From Xanthomonas indica (GTDB lineage: Bacteria > Pseudomonadota > Gammaproteobacteria > Xanthomonadales > Xanthomonadaceae), in contig NZ_CP131914.1 of assembly GCF_040529045.1 (NCBI RefSeq), positions 2,402,501-2,466,500 on the forward strand: a DNA stretch of 64,000 nt. The letters run 5' to 3'. This document shows positions 53,005 to 62,633 of this stretch, one piece after another; the first letter of the stretch is position 1; each line of letters begins with the position of its first letter. The notes under the pieces were generated by a model. It ran no database searches, was not told the DNA's origin, and saw only the letters and a program-made list of their open reading frames with translations. The translations under genes were made by a program, and so were the position numbers.

Positions 53005-53544
53005 TCAGGCGGCGATGCCTTCTTCCACGTGGGCGTCGAGGCCGGCCATGCTGGCGAACTCCTGAGGCGCCAGCACCGCGTCGGCAGCGAGCAGGATCAC
53101 GAACCGCTCGCCGACCTTGCCCATGCCGTGGATGAAATCGCGGCGAATGCCGGTGCCGAACGCCGGCGGCGGCGCGATGTCCGCCGTGGCGATCTCCAGC
53201 ACCTCGCTGACCGCGTCCACCAGCAGGCCGAGCACCTGGCGCTCCTCGCCGCTGGCGACTTCGATGATGACGATGCAGGTGCGCTTGCTGATCTCGCTGG
53301 GCGCACGGCCGAAGCGCTGCTGCAGATCCACCACCGGCACCACCGCGCCGCGCAGGTTGATCACCCCGCGCAGGGCGGGCGGCATCATCGGCACGTCGGT
53401 CGGCGTGCGGTACTCGATGATTTCCTTGATGCCGAGGATGCCGACGCCGAACATTTCCTTGCCGAGCAGGAAGGTCAGGAACTGGTCCGTCGCCAGGTCG
53501 CCGGCGTCGGAGGGTGAGAGCGAAGCGGGAGCATTCATGGCCAT
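53005..53544 (-). CDS. cheW: Chemotaxis coupling protein CheW
   Basis: CheW links chemoreceptors to the kinase CheA. The 179-residue protein has the SH3-like fold features LTFLLGKEMFGVGILGIKEI, ALRGVINLRGAVVPVVDL and LVDAVSEVLEI. It starts three bases after the stop of the upstream chemoreceptor; a second ATG two codons in is an alternative. It is probably specific for the three receptors of this operon. Confidence 0.94.
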   Translation of the reverse strand: MAMNAPASLSPSDAGDLATDQFLTFLLGKEMFGVGILGIKEIIEYRTPTDVPMMPPALRGVINLRGAVVPVVDLQQRFGRAPSEISKRTCIVIIEVASGEERQVLGLLVDAVSEVLEIATADIAPPPAFGTGIRRDFIHGMGKVGERFVILLAADAVLAPQEFASMAGLDAHVEEGIAA

Positions 53545-53547
53545 GTC

Positions 53548-55476
53548 TCAGAAGGTTTCGAAGTGGGCTTCGTCGAGCGAGTCGGCCAGGACCAGCTGGC
53601 CGTTGGCGACGCGCGCGATCGGCTTGGCCCCGGCGTGCCCGCTGCGGCCGCGCACGGTGCCGGGACGCCGCGCCGCGGTCCTGGCCGGCGGGGTGCCCTG
53701 CACCTTGAAGAAGCTCATCAGCTGCTGCAGCTGCTCGGCCTGCGCGCTCATCTCCTCGGCCGTGGCGGCCAGTTCCTCGGAGTTGGACGCGGCCTGCTGG
53801 GTGGTCTGGTTGAGCTGGCCGACCGCGGCATTGATCTGGCCGACGCCGGAGGTCTGTTCCTCGGAGGCGGCGGTGATCTCCTGCACCAGGTCAGAGGTGC
53901 GCTTGATCGACGGCACCATTTCGTCCAGCAGCTTGCCGGCGTTCTCGGCCAGTTCGACGCTGGAACTGGCGACATCGCCGATTTCCTGCGCCGCGATCTG
54001 GCTGCGTTCGGCCAGCTTGCGCACTTCCGCGGCCACCACGGCGAAGCCCTTGCCGTGCTCGCCGGCACGCGCGGCCTCGATCGCCGCGTTCAGCGCCAGC
54101 AGGTTGGTCTGGTAGGCGATGTCGTCGATGATGCCGATCTTCTGCGCGATCTGCTTCATCGCCTGCACGGTCGCACGCACCGATTCGCCGCCGTCCAGCG
54201 CCTGGCTGGAGGCCTTGCTGGCCATGCCGTCGGTGATCTTGGCGTTCTCGGTGTTCTGCGAGATCGATGCGGTCATCTGCTCCAGCGAAGCGCTGGTCTC
54301 CTCCACGCCGGCGGCCTGCTCGCTGGCCGCCTGGCTCAGCGACTGCGCAGTGGCGCTGACCTCTTCCGAGGCGCTGGCCAGCGATTCGGCATTGCCGTTG
54401 ACCTCGCTGACCACCTGCGACAGGCGCGCAATGGTGTCGTTGATGTAGTTCTTCATCTCGGCGTAGGCGCCGTCGTAGTGCTTGTCGATGCTCTGGGTCA
54501 GGTCGCCCTCGGCCAGGCCGCCCATCACCCGCACCACGTCCTGGATGCTGCCGCCGGTGGTGGTCGCCAGCTCGTTCAGGCCCTGGCCCATCTCACGCTG
54601 GAACCCGGCCAGGCCGTCCAGCGTGATGCGCTCGGAGAAGTCGCCGCGGTTGGCCGCCGCGACCACGCGGCGCTGGCCGTCGATCACCAGCTTCAGCCGC
54701 TCGACCATGGTCCGCATCGCATACAGCGCGCTGCCGGTGTCGTTGGCGCGCACCGCCACCTCCAGGTTGAGGTCGCCCTGCGCCACCTTGTTGGCGATCT
54801 CGGCCACGTAGGCCGGCTCGCCGCCCAGCAGGCGGGTGAGGATGCGCACGATGAAGAACGCCACGACCGCGCCCAGCAGCACGGCCACCACGATGGTGGC
54901 GATGATCAGCGAGCGCGCGGACGCATAGAGTTCGTCGCCGCTGTCGCTGGCGTCCTGGCCGCCCTTGACGTTCAGGTCCACCAGCTTGTCGATCGCCTCG
55001 GCGGTGCTACGGAAGATCTGCCGCTGCTCACCGTTCAGCACGGCCGTCGCCTCCTGGGTCTTTGCCTGCGCGGTGAGCGCCAGCAGCTCCCTGTGCAGTT
55101 CGCTGTAGCGGTCGAATTTTTTGGCGAAATCCGCGTACAGCGCCTGCTCCTCGGGCGAAGAGATCAGCGGGATGTAGGCCTTTTTGTTGTTCTCGAAGGC
55201 CTCGAGCGTCTTGATCATGCGCGTGTCGTAGTCCTGCATCTCGGCCGGACTGGTGGCGACGACCCGTTGCAGCTCGAGCAGACGCAGCTTGTTGAAATTC
55301 GCGCTCATCTCCTCGACGTTGCGTACGCTGGGCAGCCAGTTGGTGGCCAACTCGGTGGAGGAGCCGTTGATGCGGGCCATCTGCATCGTGGCGAAAATGC
55401 CGGTCCCCAGCAACAGCAGCAACACCAGGCCGAAGCCGATGCCGATACGCGTGCCGATTTTCATGTGCTGAAACAT
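53548..55476 (-). CDS. Methyl-accepting chemotaxis protein 1 (with periplasmic sensor)
   Basis: A 642-residue transmembrane chemoreceptor. TM1 ([20 protein letters not shown]) lies near residue 13, the periplasmic four-helix-type domain spans about 35-190, TM2 ([20 protein letters not shown]) is near residue 195, a HAMP follows, and the signalling hairpin ([20 protein letters not shown]) is near residue 465. The last residues are DEAHFETF, a variant of the xWxxF tail for CheR/CheB binding. The ATG at 55476 follows GGGGGAT. First of three receptors counting from the operon's downstream end. Confidence 0.92.
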   Translation of the reverse strand: MFQHMKIGTRIGIGFGLVLLLLLGTGIFATMQMARINGSSTELATNWLPSVRNVEEMSANFNKLRLLELQRVVATSPAEMQDYDTRMIKTLEAFENNKKAYIPLISSPEEQALYADFAKKFDRYSELHRELLALTAQAKTQEATAVLNGEQRQIFRSTAEAIDKLVDLNVKGGQDASDSGDELYASARSLIIATIVVAVLLGAVVAFFIVRILTRLLGGEPAYVAEIANKVAQGDLNLEVAVRANDTGSALYAMRTMVERLKLVIDGQRRVVAAANRGDFSERITLDGLAGFQREMGQGLNELATTTGGSIQDVVRVMGGLAEGDLTQSIDKHYDGAYAEMKNYINDTIARLSQVVSEVNGNAESLASASEEVSATAQSLSQAASEQAAGVEETSASLEQMTASISQNTENAKITDGMASKASSQALDGGESVRATVQAMKQIAQKIGIIDDIAYQTNLLALNAAIEAARAGEHGKGFAVVAAEVRKLAERSQIAAQEIGDVASSSVELAENAGKLLDEMVPSIKRTSDLVQEITAASEEQTSGVGQINAAVGQLNQTTQQAASNSEELAATAEEMSAQAEQLQQLMSFFKVQGTPPARTAARRPGTVRGRSGHAGAKPIARVANGQLVLADSLDEAHFETF

Positions 55477-55513
55477 CGTGATCCCCCTGGATGTGATGTC
55501 GTGAAAGTGATTG

Positions 55514-57508
55514 TCAGAACGTATCGAAGTGGGCTTCGTCCGGCGCCGACACCAGTGCCAGGCCGACCTCCCCGAAGCCACGTTTGCGCGCAGGCGCCGC
55601 CTTGCGGGACGGGACGCTGGAGACGGCGGTCGGACGCCGCGGCGCCACGACCTGGTTGGTACGGAAGAAACTCATCAGTTGCTGCAACTGCTCGGCCTGG
55701 CCGCTCATTTCCTCGGCGGTGGCGGCCAGTTCCTCGGAGTTGGCCGCGGCCTGCTGGGTGGTCTGGTTGAGCTGGCCGACCGCGGCGTTGATCTGGCCGA
55801 CGCCGGAGGTCTGTTCCTCGGAGGCGGCGGTGATCTCCTGCACCAGGTCGGAGGTGCGGCGGATCGACGGCACCATCTGGTCCAGCAGCTTGCCGGCGTT
55901 CTCGGCCAGTTCCACGCTGGATTCGGCCACCTGGCCGATCTCCTGCGCGGCCACCTGGCTGCGTTCGGCCAGCTTGCGTACTTCCGCGGCGACCACCGCG
56001 AAGCCCTTGCCGTGCTCGCCGGCGCGTGCGGCCTCGATCGCCGCGTTCAGCGCCAGCAGGTTGGTCTGGTAGGCGATGTCGTCGATGATGCCGATCTTCT
56101 GCGCGATCTGCTTCATCGCCGCCACCGTCGAGCGCACCGCATCGCCACCTTCGTTGGCTTCGCGCGCGGCCTTGGCGGCCATGCTGTCGGTGACCTTGGC
56201 GTTCTCGGTGTTCTGCGCGATGGACGCGGTCATCTGCTCCAGCGACGCGCTGGTCTCCTCCACGCCGGCGGCCTGCTCGCTGGCCGCCTGGCTCAAGGAC
56301 TGCGCGGTGGCGCTCACCTGCTCGGAGGCGCTGGCCAGCGCCTCGGCGTTGATGTTGACCTCGCCGACCACCTGCGCCAGCCGCGCGACGGTGGCGTTGA
56401 TGCTGTCGCACAGTTCCTTCAGCTTGCCCTGGCACTGCACGTCCGCCATCCGGGTCAGGTCGCCGTCCTCGATCGCCTTGAGCACGGCGCCGACATCGTT
56501 GATCGGCCCGATCACCGTATCCAGGGTCAGGTTGATGCCATCGACGATGCGGCGGAAGTCGCCATGGTGCTGGCTGCCGTCGGCACGCACGTCCAGGCGC
56601 CCGGCCGCGGCCGCGTCGGCCAGCAGGCTGGTGTCGCGGATCAGCGCGCGCAGGTTGGAGCGCACCTGTTCGACCGTGTCGTTGATGAACGCCTTCTTGC
56701 CCGGAAAGGCTTCCAGCGGCGCGTCGAAGTTGCCGCGGCCGAACTCGGCGATGCAGGCCATCGCCTTCTTCTTGGTGGCGATGTGGTCGCCGACCATGCG
56801 GTTGATGCCGTCGGCCATGCTGCGGAAGTCGCCTTCGAAGCGGTGGCTCTCGATCGCCACGTCGATGTCGCCAGCATCGTGCTGGGCCGACATGTGCTTC
56901 ATCTGCGTGATCAGCCCCAGCAGATTGCGACGCACCTGCTCGATGATCTCGTTGATGAAGACCTTCTTGCCCGGGAACGTCTCCAGCGGTGCCTCGAAAT
57001 TGCCGCGGCCGAATTCGGCCACGCAGGCCAGCGCCTTCTTCTTGGTGGCGATGTGGTCGCCGACCATGCGGTTGATGCCTTCGGCGATGACCTTGAACTC
57101 GCCGTCGAAGCGCTGGCTGTCGATCACCACGTCGATGTCGCCGGCGTCGTGCTGCGCGGACATGCGCACGATCTCGTCGTTGATCTGACGCACCCCGGTC
57201 TGCACCTGGCGCAGCGCCAGCAGTACTTCGCAGGCCTGATCGTTGCGTATGGTCGGCATCACCACCTCGAAATTGCCGGTGGCGAAGCGTGCCAGGGTGG
57301 TGGTGGCGATCCGCAGCGAGCGGGTGATGGCGTGGACGGTATAGGCCAGCACCGCGGCGGCGATCACCGTGGCGCCGATGCTCAGCGCCAGGGTCTGCCC
57401 GGCGGGCAGGCCGAGCGCGAACCCGCACGCGGCGGCGGCCAATGGCAGCGCGACGGCGATGGCCGAACCGGTCCACAGCTTGGAGGACAGCGAAAGGGAG
57501 TTGGACAT
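55514..57508 (-). CDS. Methyl-accepting chemotaxis protein 2 (no periplasmic domain, two repeat modules)
   Basis: A 664-residue receptor with an N-terminal transmembrane hairpin (residues about 12-60) and almost no periplasmic part, so it senses cytoplasmic signals. Two copies of an about 92-residue module follow (about 108-200 and 202-292), each with [34 protein letters not shown] and FPGKKxFIN, like a HAMP relay. The signalling hairpin ([20 protein letters not shown]) and a tail DEAHFDTF complete it. The start is the ATG at 57508. Confidence 0.9.
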   Translation of the reverse strand: MSNSLSLSSKLWTGSAIAVALPLAAAACGFALGLPAGQTLALSIGATVIAAAVLAYTVHAITRSLRIATTTLARFATGNFEVVMPTIRNDQACEVLLALRQVQTGVRQINDEIVRMSAQHDAGDIDVVIDSQRFDGEFKVIAEGINRMVGDHIATKKKALACVAEFGRGNFEAPLETFPGKKVFINEIIEQVRRNLLGLITQMKHMSAQHDAGDIDVAIESHRFEGDFRSMADGINRMVGDHIATKKKAMACIAEFGRGNFDAPLEAFPGKKAFINDTVEQVRSNLRALIRDTSLLADAAAAGRLDVRADGSQHHGDFRRIVDGINLTLDTVIGPINDVGAVLKAIEDGDLTRMADVQCQGKLKELCDSINATVARLAQVVGEVNINAEALASASEQVSATAQSLSQAASEQAAGVEETSASLEQMTASIAQNTENAKVTDSMAAKAAREANEGGDAVRSTVAAMKQIAQKIGIIDDIAYQTNLLALNAAIEAARAGEHGKGFAVVAAEVRKLAERSQVAAQEIGQVAESSVELAENAGKLLDQMVPSIRRTSDLVQEITAASEEQTSGVGQINAAVGQLNQTTQQAAANSEELAATAEEMSGQAEQLQQLMSFFRTNQVVAPRRPTAVSSVPSRKAAPARKRGFGEVGLALVSAPDEAHFDTF

Positions 57509-57566
57509 GCCGGTGTACCTGTGCGGGTGAAAAGTCCCCGGCCTGACAGGCCGGGACGGAGAGAGT

Positions 57567-59708
57567 TCAGAACGAAACGAATGCCGCTTCTTCCAGGCGC
57601 GCGGCCTGGGCGGTGGCCGCGGGGCCACCGAAGCTGCGGGCGCGTGGTGCGCGCTGCGTCGACATCGGTAGGCGTCGCGGTTGCGGGGCCGGCGCCGGGG
57701 AGGTGGTGGCGCCGGTGGTGAAGAAGCTCATGAGCGTTTGCAACTGTTCTGCCTGGCTGCTTACTTCTTCGGCCGTGGCGGCCAATTCTTCAGCGTTGGC
57801 AGCGGATTGCTGTGTTGTCTGGCTGAGCTGAACCACCGCGGCATTGATCTGGCCGACGCCCGTGCTTTGTTCTTCGGAGGCGGCGGTGATTTCCTGCACC
57901 AGGTCGGAGGTGCGGCGGATCGACGGTTCCATCTCGCCGAGCAGGCGCCCGGTGGTCTCGGCCAGGTTCACGCTGGTGCCGGCGACATCGCCGATCTCGT
58001 GCGCGGCCACCTGGCTGCGCTCGGCCAGCTTGCGCACCTCCGCGGCGACCACGGCGAAGCCCTTGCCGTGCTCGCCGGCGCGTGCGGCTTCGATTGCCGC
58101 GTTCAGCGCCAGCAGGTTGGTCTGGTAGGCGATATCGTCAATGATGCCGATCTTGCGGGCGATCTCCTTCATCGCGGCGACGGTGGCGCGCACCGCCTCG
58201 CCGCTCTCGGCGGCCTCGCGCGAGGCCTTGCCGGCCATGCCGTCGGTGATCTTGGCGTTCTCGGCGTTCTGCGCGATCGAGCCGGTCATCTGCTCCAGCG
58301 AGGCGCTGGTCTCCTCCACGCCCGCGGCCTGCTCGCTGGCCGCCTGGCTCAGCGACTGCGCGGTCGCCGACAGTTCCTCGGCGGCGCTAGCCAGGGTGGC
58401 GGCGTTGCCGTTGACCTCGGTGACGATGCTGGTGAGCTTGTCGATGGTGGCGTTGACGTAGCGCTGCATGTCGGCGAAGGCGCCTTCGTAATGGCCCTGC
58501 ACCTGGCGGCTGAGGTCGCCCTCGGCCATCGCGCCCATGACCTTGATCACGTCGCCGACGCTGCGCAGGTTGCCGCGGGTCTGTTCGATGATCTCGTTGA
58601 TGAAGGCCTTCTTGCCGGGCAGCTGCGGCATCGGTGCGTCGAAGTTGCCGCGGCCGAACTCGGCGACCACGCTCAGCGCCTGCTTCTTGACGGCGATGTG
58701 CGCGGCGACCATGCGGTTGATGGCCTTGCCGATGGCGCAGAACTGCCCGTCCAGGTGCGTGCAGTCGATCTGCACGTCGATGTCGCCCCTGTCGTGTTCC
58801 TCGGACATGCGCGCGATCTCGCCGATCAGGCGCTTGAAGTTGCCGCGCACCTGCTCAAGGGTCTCGTTGATGAAGGCCTTCTTGCCGGGCAGCTGCGGCA
58901 TGCCCGCGTCGAAATTGCCGCGGCCGAACTCAGCGACCACGCCCAGCGCCTGCTTCTTGACCGCGATGTGGCTGCCGACCATGCGGTTGATGCCCTCGGC
59001 CACGCTGCGGAAGTCGCCCTGGAAGTGCGCGCTGTCGATGCTGGCGTCGATCTCGCCGGCTTCGTGCTGCTCGGAGACGCGCCGCATCTCGGCGATCAGG
59101 CCGAGCATGTTGCGCCGCACCTGCTCGATGGTGTCGTTGATGAAGGCCTTCTTGCCCGGGAACGCGGCCAGCGGAGCGGAGAAGTTGCCACGGCCGAACT
59201 CGCCCACGCAGTCGATCGCCTGCTTGCACAGGCCGATGTGGCCGCCGACCAGCTGATTGATGTCGCCGGCCACGGTGCGGTAGGCGCCGTTGGCGCTTGC
59301 CGCGTCCAGCATCACGTCGCAGTCGCCGGCGGCGTGCGCACTGGTCATGTGGGCCACGTCGGCCTGCAGCTGCCGCAGCGGCCGCTGCGCGGCGAGCAGG
59401 GCCTGGCCGATCTCGCTGCCGCCGGCCGCCGCCACGTCCACGCGGTCCAGTTCGCCCTGCGCCAGCGCCTGCAGGCCGGTGCGGGCCACTTCCAGTTCGC
59501 GCTGCGCGGCCGCGGCCGCTTGCTGCGCTGCGCGCACGCTGCGGCCCAGCACCGCGGCGGCGGCCAGCGTGGCCACGGCGACCAGCGTCCAGGCGAGGCC
59601 GCCGGCCAGCGGCAGCGCCAGCGCCGCGATGGCTGCGGCGGCAGGCAGGGCGACGGCGACGATGGCGGCCGTCGAGAGCGGGAACGGGAGCGTCCGGTTC
59701 TGGGACAT
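57567..59708 (-). CDS. Methyl-accepting chemotaxis protein 3 (no periplasmic domain, three repeat modules)
   Basis: A 713-residue receptor closely related to the previous one. It has an N-terminal hydrophobic hairpin ([20 protein letters not shown] near residue 23), then three copies of the about 92-residue module ([60 protein letters not shown]). The signalling hairpin and the tail EEAAFVSF close it. The gap of 54 bp to cheA holds no gene. It probably senses a cytoplasmic signal and uses the same CheA-CheW. Confidence 0.9.
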   Translation of the reverse strand: MSQNRTLPFPLSTAAIVAVALPAAAAIAALALPLAGGLAWTLVAVATLAAAAVLGRSVRAAQQAAAAAQRELEVARTGLQALAQGELDRVDVAAAGGSEIGQALLAAQRPLRQLQADVAHMTSAHAAGDCDVMLDAASANGAYRTVAGDINQLVGGHIGLCKQAIDCVGEFGRGNFSAPLAAFPGKKAFINDTIEQVRRNMLGLIAEMRRVSEQHEAGEIDASIDSAHFQGDFRSVAEGINRMVGSHIAVKKQALGVVAEFGRGNFDAGMPQLPGKKAFINETLEQVRGNFKRLIGEIARMSEEHDRGDIDVQIDCTHLDGQFCAIGKAINRMVAAHIAVKKQALSVVAEFGRGNFDAPMPQLPGKKAFINEIIEQTRGNLRSVGDVIKVMGAMAEGDLSRQVQGHYEGAFADMQRYVNATIDKLTSIVTEVNGNAATLASAAEELSATAQSLSQAASEQAAGVEETSASLEQMTGSIAQNAENAKITDGMAGKASREAAESGEAVRATVAAMKEIARKIGIIDDIAYQTNLLALNAAIEAARAGEHGKGFAVVAAEVRKLAERSQVAAHEIGDVAGTSVNLAETTGRLLGEMEPSIRRTSDLVQEITAASEEQSTGVGQINAAVVQLSQTTQQSAANAEELAATAEEVSSQAEQLQTLMSFFTTGATTSPAPAPQPRRLPMSTQRAPRARSFGGPAATAQAARLEEAAFVSF

Positions 59709-59762
59709 GACAAGGATTCCTGATGAAGGGTGCGGCGGGGGAATGACCGGCGGCGCGACGGC

Positions 59763-61853
59763 TCAGGCCGCCAGCGATTCGGCGCCGGGTTGCAACTGGC
59801 CGAGCAGCGACGGCACGTCCAGGATCAGCGCGACCCCGCCGCTGCCGAGGATGCTCGAACCGCTGATGCCCTTGACCTGCGCGAACACCTTGGAAAGCGG
59901 CTTGATCACCGTTTGCCACTCGCCGAGCAGGGTGTCGACCACCAGGCCGAAACGCTGCGCGCCCTGGCGGATCACCACGATGCTCTCGCGCGCCGGCGGC
60001 GCGCCGGCGATGGCGAACAGCGAGCGCAGGCGCACATAGGGCAGCACGTTGCCGCGCAGGTCGATGTACTCGCTCTGGTAGTTCGGCGCGAACTCCACGC
60101 ATTCCTCGACCGCGTCCAGCGGCACCACGAACACCGACTTGCCGACCCCGACCTGGAAGCCGTTGATGATCGCCAGCGTCAGCGGCAGGCGCACCGAGAT
60201 GGTGGTGCCCACGTCCTGCTGGCTGCTGATGTCCACGCTGCCTCGCAGCGCGGTGATGTTGCGCTTGACCACGTCCATGCCGACCCCGCGGCCGGACAGG
60301 TTGGTGACCTTTTCGGCGGTGGAGAAGCCCGGCTCGAAGATCAGCGCGAACACCTCGCGGTCGGAGAGCTGGCGGCCGGGTTCGATCAGGCCGCGCTCCA
60401 GCGCCTTGGCCAGGATCCGGTCGCGGTTGAGACCGCCGCCGTCGTCGCTGATCTGGATGACCACGCTGCCGGAATCGTGGAAGGCGTTGAGCCGCACCGT
60501 ACCGCGCACCGGCTTGCCGCGCGCCTGGCGCACCTCGGCCGGTTCGATGCCGTGGTCCATGGCGTTGCGCACCAGGTGGGTCAGCGGATCGGCGATCTTC
60601 TCCACCACCGACTTGTCCAGCTCGGTGTCCTCGCCGTTGACCACCAGGGCGATGTCCTTGCCCAGTTCGCGGGCGACGTCATGGACCACGCGGTGGAAGC
60701 GGTTGAAGGTGGCGCCGATCTTGACCATGCGCAGCTGCAGCGCGCTTTCGCGCACTTCCTCGACCAGGCCGGCGAGGATCGAGGTGGATTCCAGCAACTG
60801 CGCATCGCCGGTGCGTTGCGCATTGGCGCCGGTGCTGGCGACGGCGATGATCAATTCGCCGACCAGGTCGATCATGCGGTCGAGCTTGTCGGCGTCGACG
60901 CGGATCGAGCCACCTTCGCCACGTGCGCCCGCGGCCTTGGCGGTGCCGGCGCTGGCGGTGGCATTCGCGGCCGCGGCCGGCGCACTGGCCACGACCGGTG
61001 CGGCCGCGGCCGCCGGGGCGTCAACGCTTTCGAACCCGGCGAAATCGTCGGCGCTGGCCTGGCTGCCGGCTTCGGCCACCAGCAATGGCAGGTCCAGGTT
61101 GGCGGCGTCGCCGTTCGGCTCCACCGCCAGCACCTGCAGGTCGCAGTCGTCGCGCACGAATTCGAAGATGTCCTCGATCGCGGCCTGTTGCGCGTCGCTG
61201 CGCAACAGGATGTCGAAGCCCAGGTAGCAGGCTTCCGGATCCAGCTCCGGCAGGGCCGGCACGCGCTCGTGGCGGGTGCGCACCGCTTCGAGGCTGCCGA
61301 GGCTGCGCAGGCAGCGGATCAGATGCAGCGGCGAATTGCCGAAACGCAGCGCGTCGGCGAACAGTTGCAGCGAAATCCGCCAGTAGCCGGTGTGCGCGGG
61401 CGCTGCCGGCGTGGCGGGCGTTGCCGCCGCCGCTGCGCCCGCCGCGCCGGTGGGCGCAGCGGCAGGTTGCAAATAGGTCTGCAGGCGTTCCAGCAGCGGT
61501 GCGCCTTGGGCGACCAGCGTGGCTTCGTCGGCCTCGGCGCCGGCGGCGGCTTCCACCAGCGCACGGATCTGGTCGCAGCAGGCCAGCATCAGTTGGATCA
61601 AGTCCGAATCCAATGTGACGGCATGCTCGCGCACCAGGTCCAGCACGCTCTCCACCACATGGGTGAAGCCGACCAACTGCGCCAGGTCGAATAGGCCGCC
61701 GGAGCCCTTGATGGTGTGGGCGCCGCGGAAGATCGCGTTGACCGCATCGGGACCGGCTTCGCCGCGCTCGGCTTCCAGCAGATTGCGTTCCATGTCCTCG
61801 AGCAGGTCGCGGCTCTCGGCGATGAAGGTCTGCAGCAATTGATCCATATTCAT
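59763..61853 (-). CDS. cheA: Chemotaxis histidine kinase CheA
   Basis: CheA phosphorylates response regulators under receptor control. The 696-residue protein has an N-terminal Hpt domain (His46 in GAHTIKGSGG), an Ala/Pro-rich linker, a second sensor-like region, a dimerisation domain (KLDRMIDLVGELIIAVAS), the kinase ATPase (HLVRNAMDHGIE, ISDDGGGLN, GRGVGMDVVKRN) and a C-terminal CheW-like domain. The ATG at 61853 (MNMDQLL) or 61847 (MDQLL) can serve as start. Preceded by the STAS gene 13 bp upstream. Confidence 0.95.
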   Translation of the reverse strand: MNMDQLLQTFIAESRDLLEDMERNLLEAERGEAGPDAVNAIFRGAHTIKGSGGLFDLAQLVGFTHVVESVLDLVREHAVTLDSDLIQLMLACCDQIRALVEAAAGAEADEATLVAQGAPLLERLQTYLQPAAAPTGAAGAAAAATPATPAAPAHTGYWRISLQLFADALRFGNSPLHLIRCLRSLGSLEAVRTRHERVPALPELDPEACYLGFDILLRSDAQQAAIEDIFEFVRDDCDLQVLAVEPNGDAANLDLPLLVAEAGSQASADDFAGFESVDAPAAAAAPVVASAPAAAANATASAGTAKAAGARGEGGSIRVDADKLDRMIDLVGELIIAVASTGANAQRTGDAQLLESTSILAGLVEEVRESALQLRMVKIGATFNRFHRVVHDVARELGKDIALVVNGEDTELDKSVVEKIADPLTHLVRNAMDHGIEPAEVRQARGKPVRGTVRLNAFHDSGSVVIQISDDGGGLNRDRILAKALERGLIEPGRQLSDREVFALIFEPGFSTAEKVTNLSGRGVGMDVVKRNITALRGSVDISSQQDVGTTISVRLPLTLAIINGFQVGVGKSVFVVPLDAVEECVEFAPNYQSEYIDLRGNVLPYVRLRSLFAIAGAPPARESIVVIRQGAQRFGLVVDTLLGEWQTVIKPLSKVFAQVKGISGSSILGSGGVALILDVPSLLGQLQPGAESLAA

Positions 61854-61866
61854 GTCGTGCTGCCGA

Positions 61867-62187
61867 TTAGTGAAGGGTGTCGTCGCCGACGCGCTCGAAC
61901 GCGTCGCCCAGGCCGAGCAGGTCCAGCGCATCGCCGACCGCGGTGCTGCAGCCCTCCAACTGCAACGGCCGTCCCAGCGCGCGCAATGCGGCCTGGGTGG
62001 CCAGCAGCAGTTGCACGCCGGTGGCGTCGATGTCGGTCACCTCCTGCAACTGCAGGCGCAGGCCGCCGGGATGTTCCAGCGCGGGCAGCAGCAGCGGCTT
62101 CAATTCGGCTGCACGGCGGATGGTCATGTCGCCGTCCACGCTCAGCTGCAGCGGCAGGTCCTGTTCATCGGGGGGCGTCGAGCGCAT
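61867..62187 (-). CDS. STAS-domain protein (CheA-linked anti-sigma antagonist type)
   Basis: A 106-residue stand-alone STAS domain. The usual phospho-acceptor site DSSG is here DATG (VTDIDATGVQLLLAT near residue 53), so Thr may be the acceptor. The first gene of the chemotaxis operon, 13 bp before cheA. STAS proteins in such operons probably tune kinase or receptor activity; the partner is unknown. A possible sigma-28 promoter lies about 75 bp upstream. Confidence 0.83.
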   Translation of the reverse strand: MRSTPPDEQDLPLQLSVDGDMTIRRAAELKPLLLPALEHPGGLRLQLQEVTDIDATGVQLLLATQAALRALGRPLQLEGCSTAVGDALDLLGLGDAFERVGDDTLH

Positions 62188-62262
62188 GGCGGGTCTCCGG
62201 CAGTGGATGAGTGGAAAGCCGGTGGCGCCCTATGAAGGGCACGTGCAGGCTTCGGTAAGAGC

Positions 62263-62289
62263 GATATCGGCTCAGACAGGAAATATTTA
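62263..62289 (-). promoter_or_regulatory. Possible sigma-28 (FliA) promoter of the chemotaxis operon
   Basis: On the minus strand TAAA is followed 14 bases later by GCCGATAT. The consensus is TAAA-N15-GCCGATAA, so the spacing is one base short. It lies about 75 bp before the STAS start. Confidence 0.4.
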
Positions 62290-62475
62290 GAAATATTTGG
62301 CTTGCGTGAAGCATTTGTCTCCCACGCCGCACGCCCAACCTGAGTGGTTCAGACCAGCGCAAGATGCACATCCCATAAGAACTCGGATGCGATCGGTCGC
62401 CCCTGTCTCCTGCACGTGCCGTGCCAATCGCCACAGCGTGTGAAGACGTCAAAAAAGCCGCACAAGGCAACCCGT

Positions 62476-62495
62476 CGGTCTTCACGTGAAGACCG
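62476..62495. other. 20-bp perfect palindrome between mfd and the chemotaxis operon
   Basis: CGGTCTTCACGTGAAGACCG is its own reverse complement. It could be a dimeric regulator site or a terminator stem for mfd; a T-run on the minus strand (62456-62451) lies 20 bp further on. Confidence 0.45.
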
Positions 62496-62532
62496 TTGCG
62501 TTCGGGTGTCGTGGGGAGCTGCTGGTACCCGT

Positions 62533-62557
62533 ACGCCGCCGCATGTAGCGGCGGCGT
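62533..62557 (-). terminator. Hairpin downstream of mfd
   Basis: A perfect 10-bp stem, ACGCCGCCGC and GCGGCGGCGT, with loop ATGTA, 76 bp after the mfd stop. No T-tract follows directly. Confidence 0.45.
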
Positions 62558-62633
62558 GTCGGAACAGGATGCGTACGGCCGGTGTGCGCCGGCCGCTCGT
62601 ATGCGCAGACGCGGGCTGGATCGCCCGCGCCGC

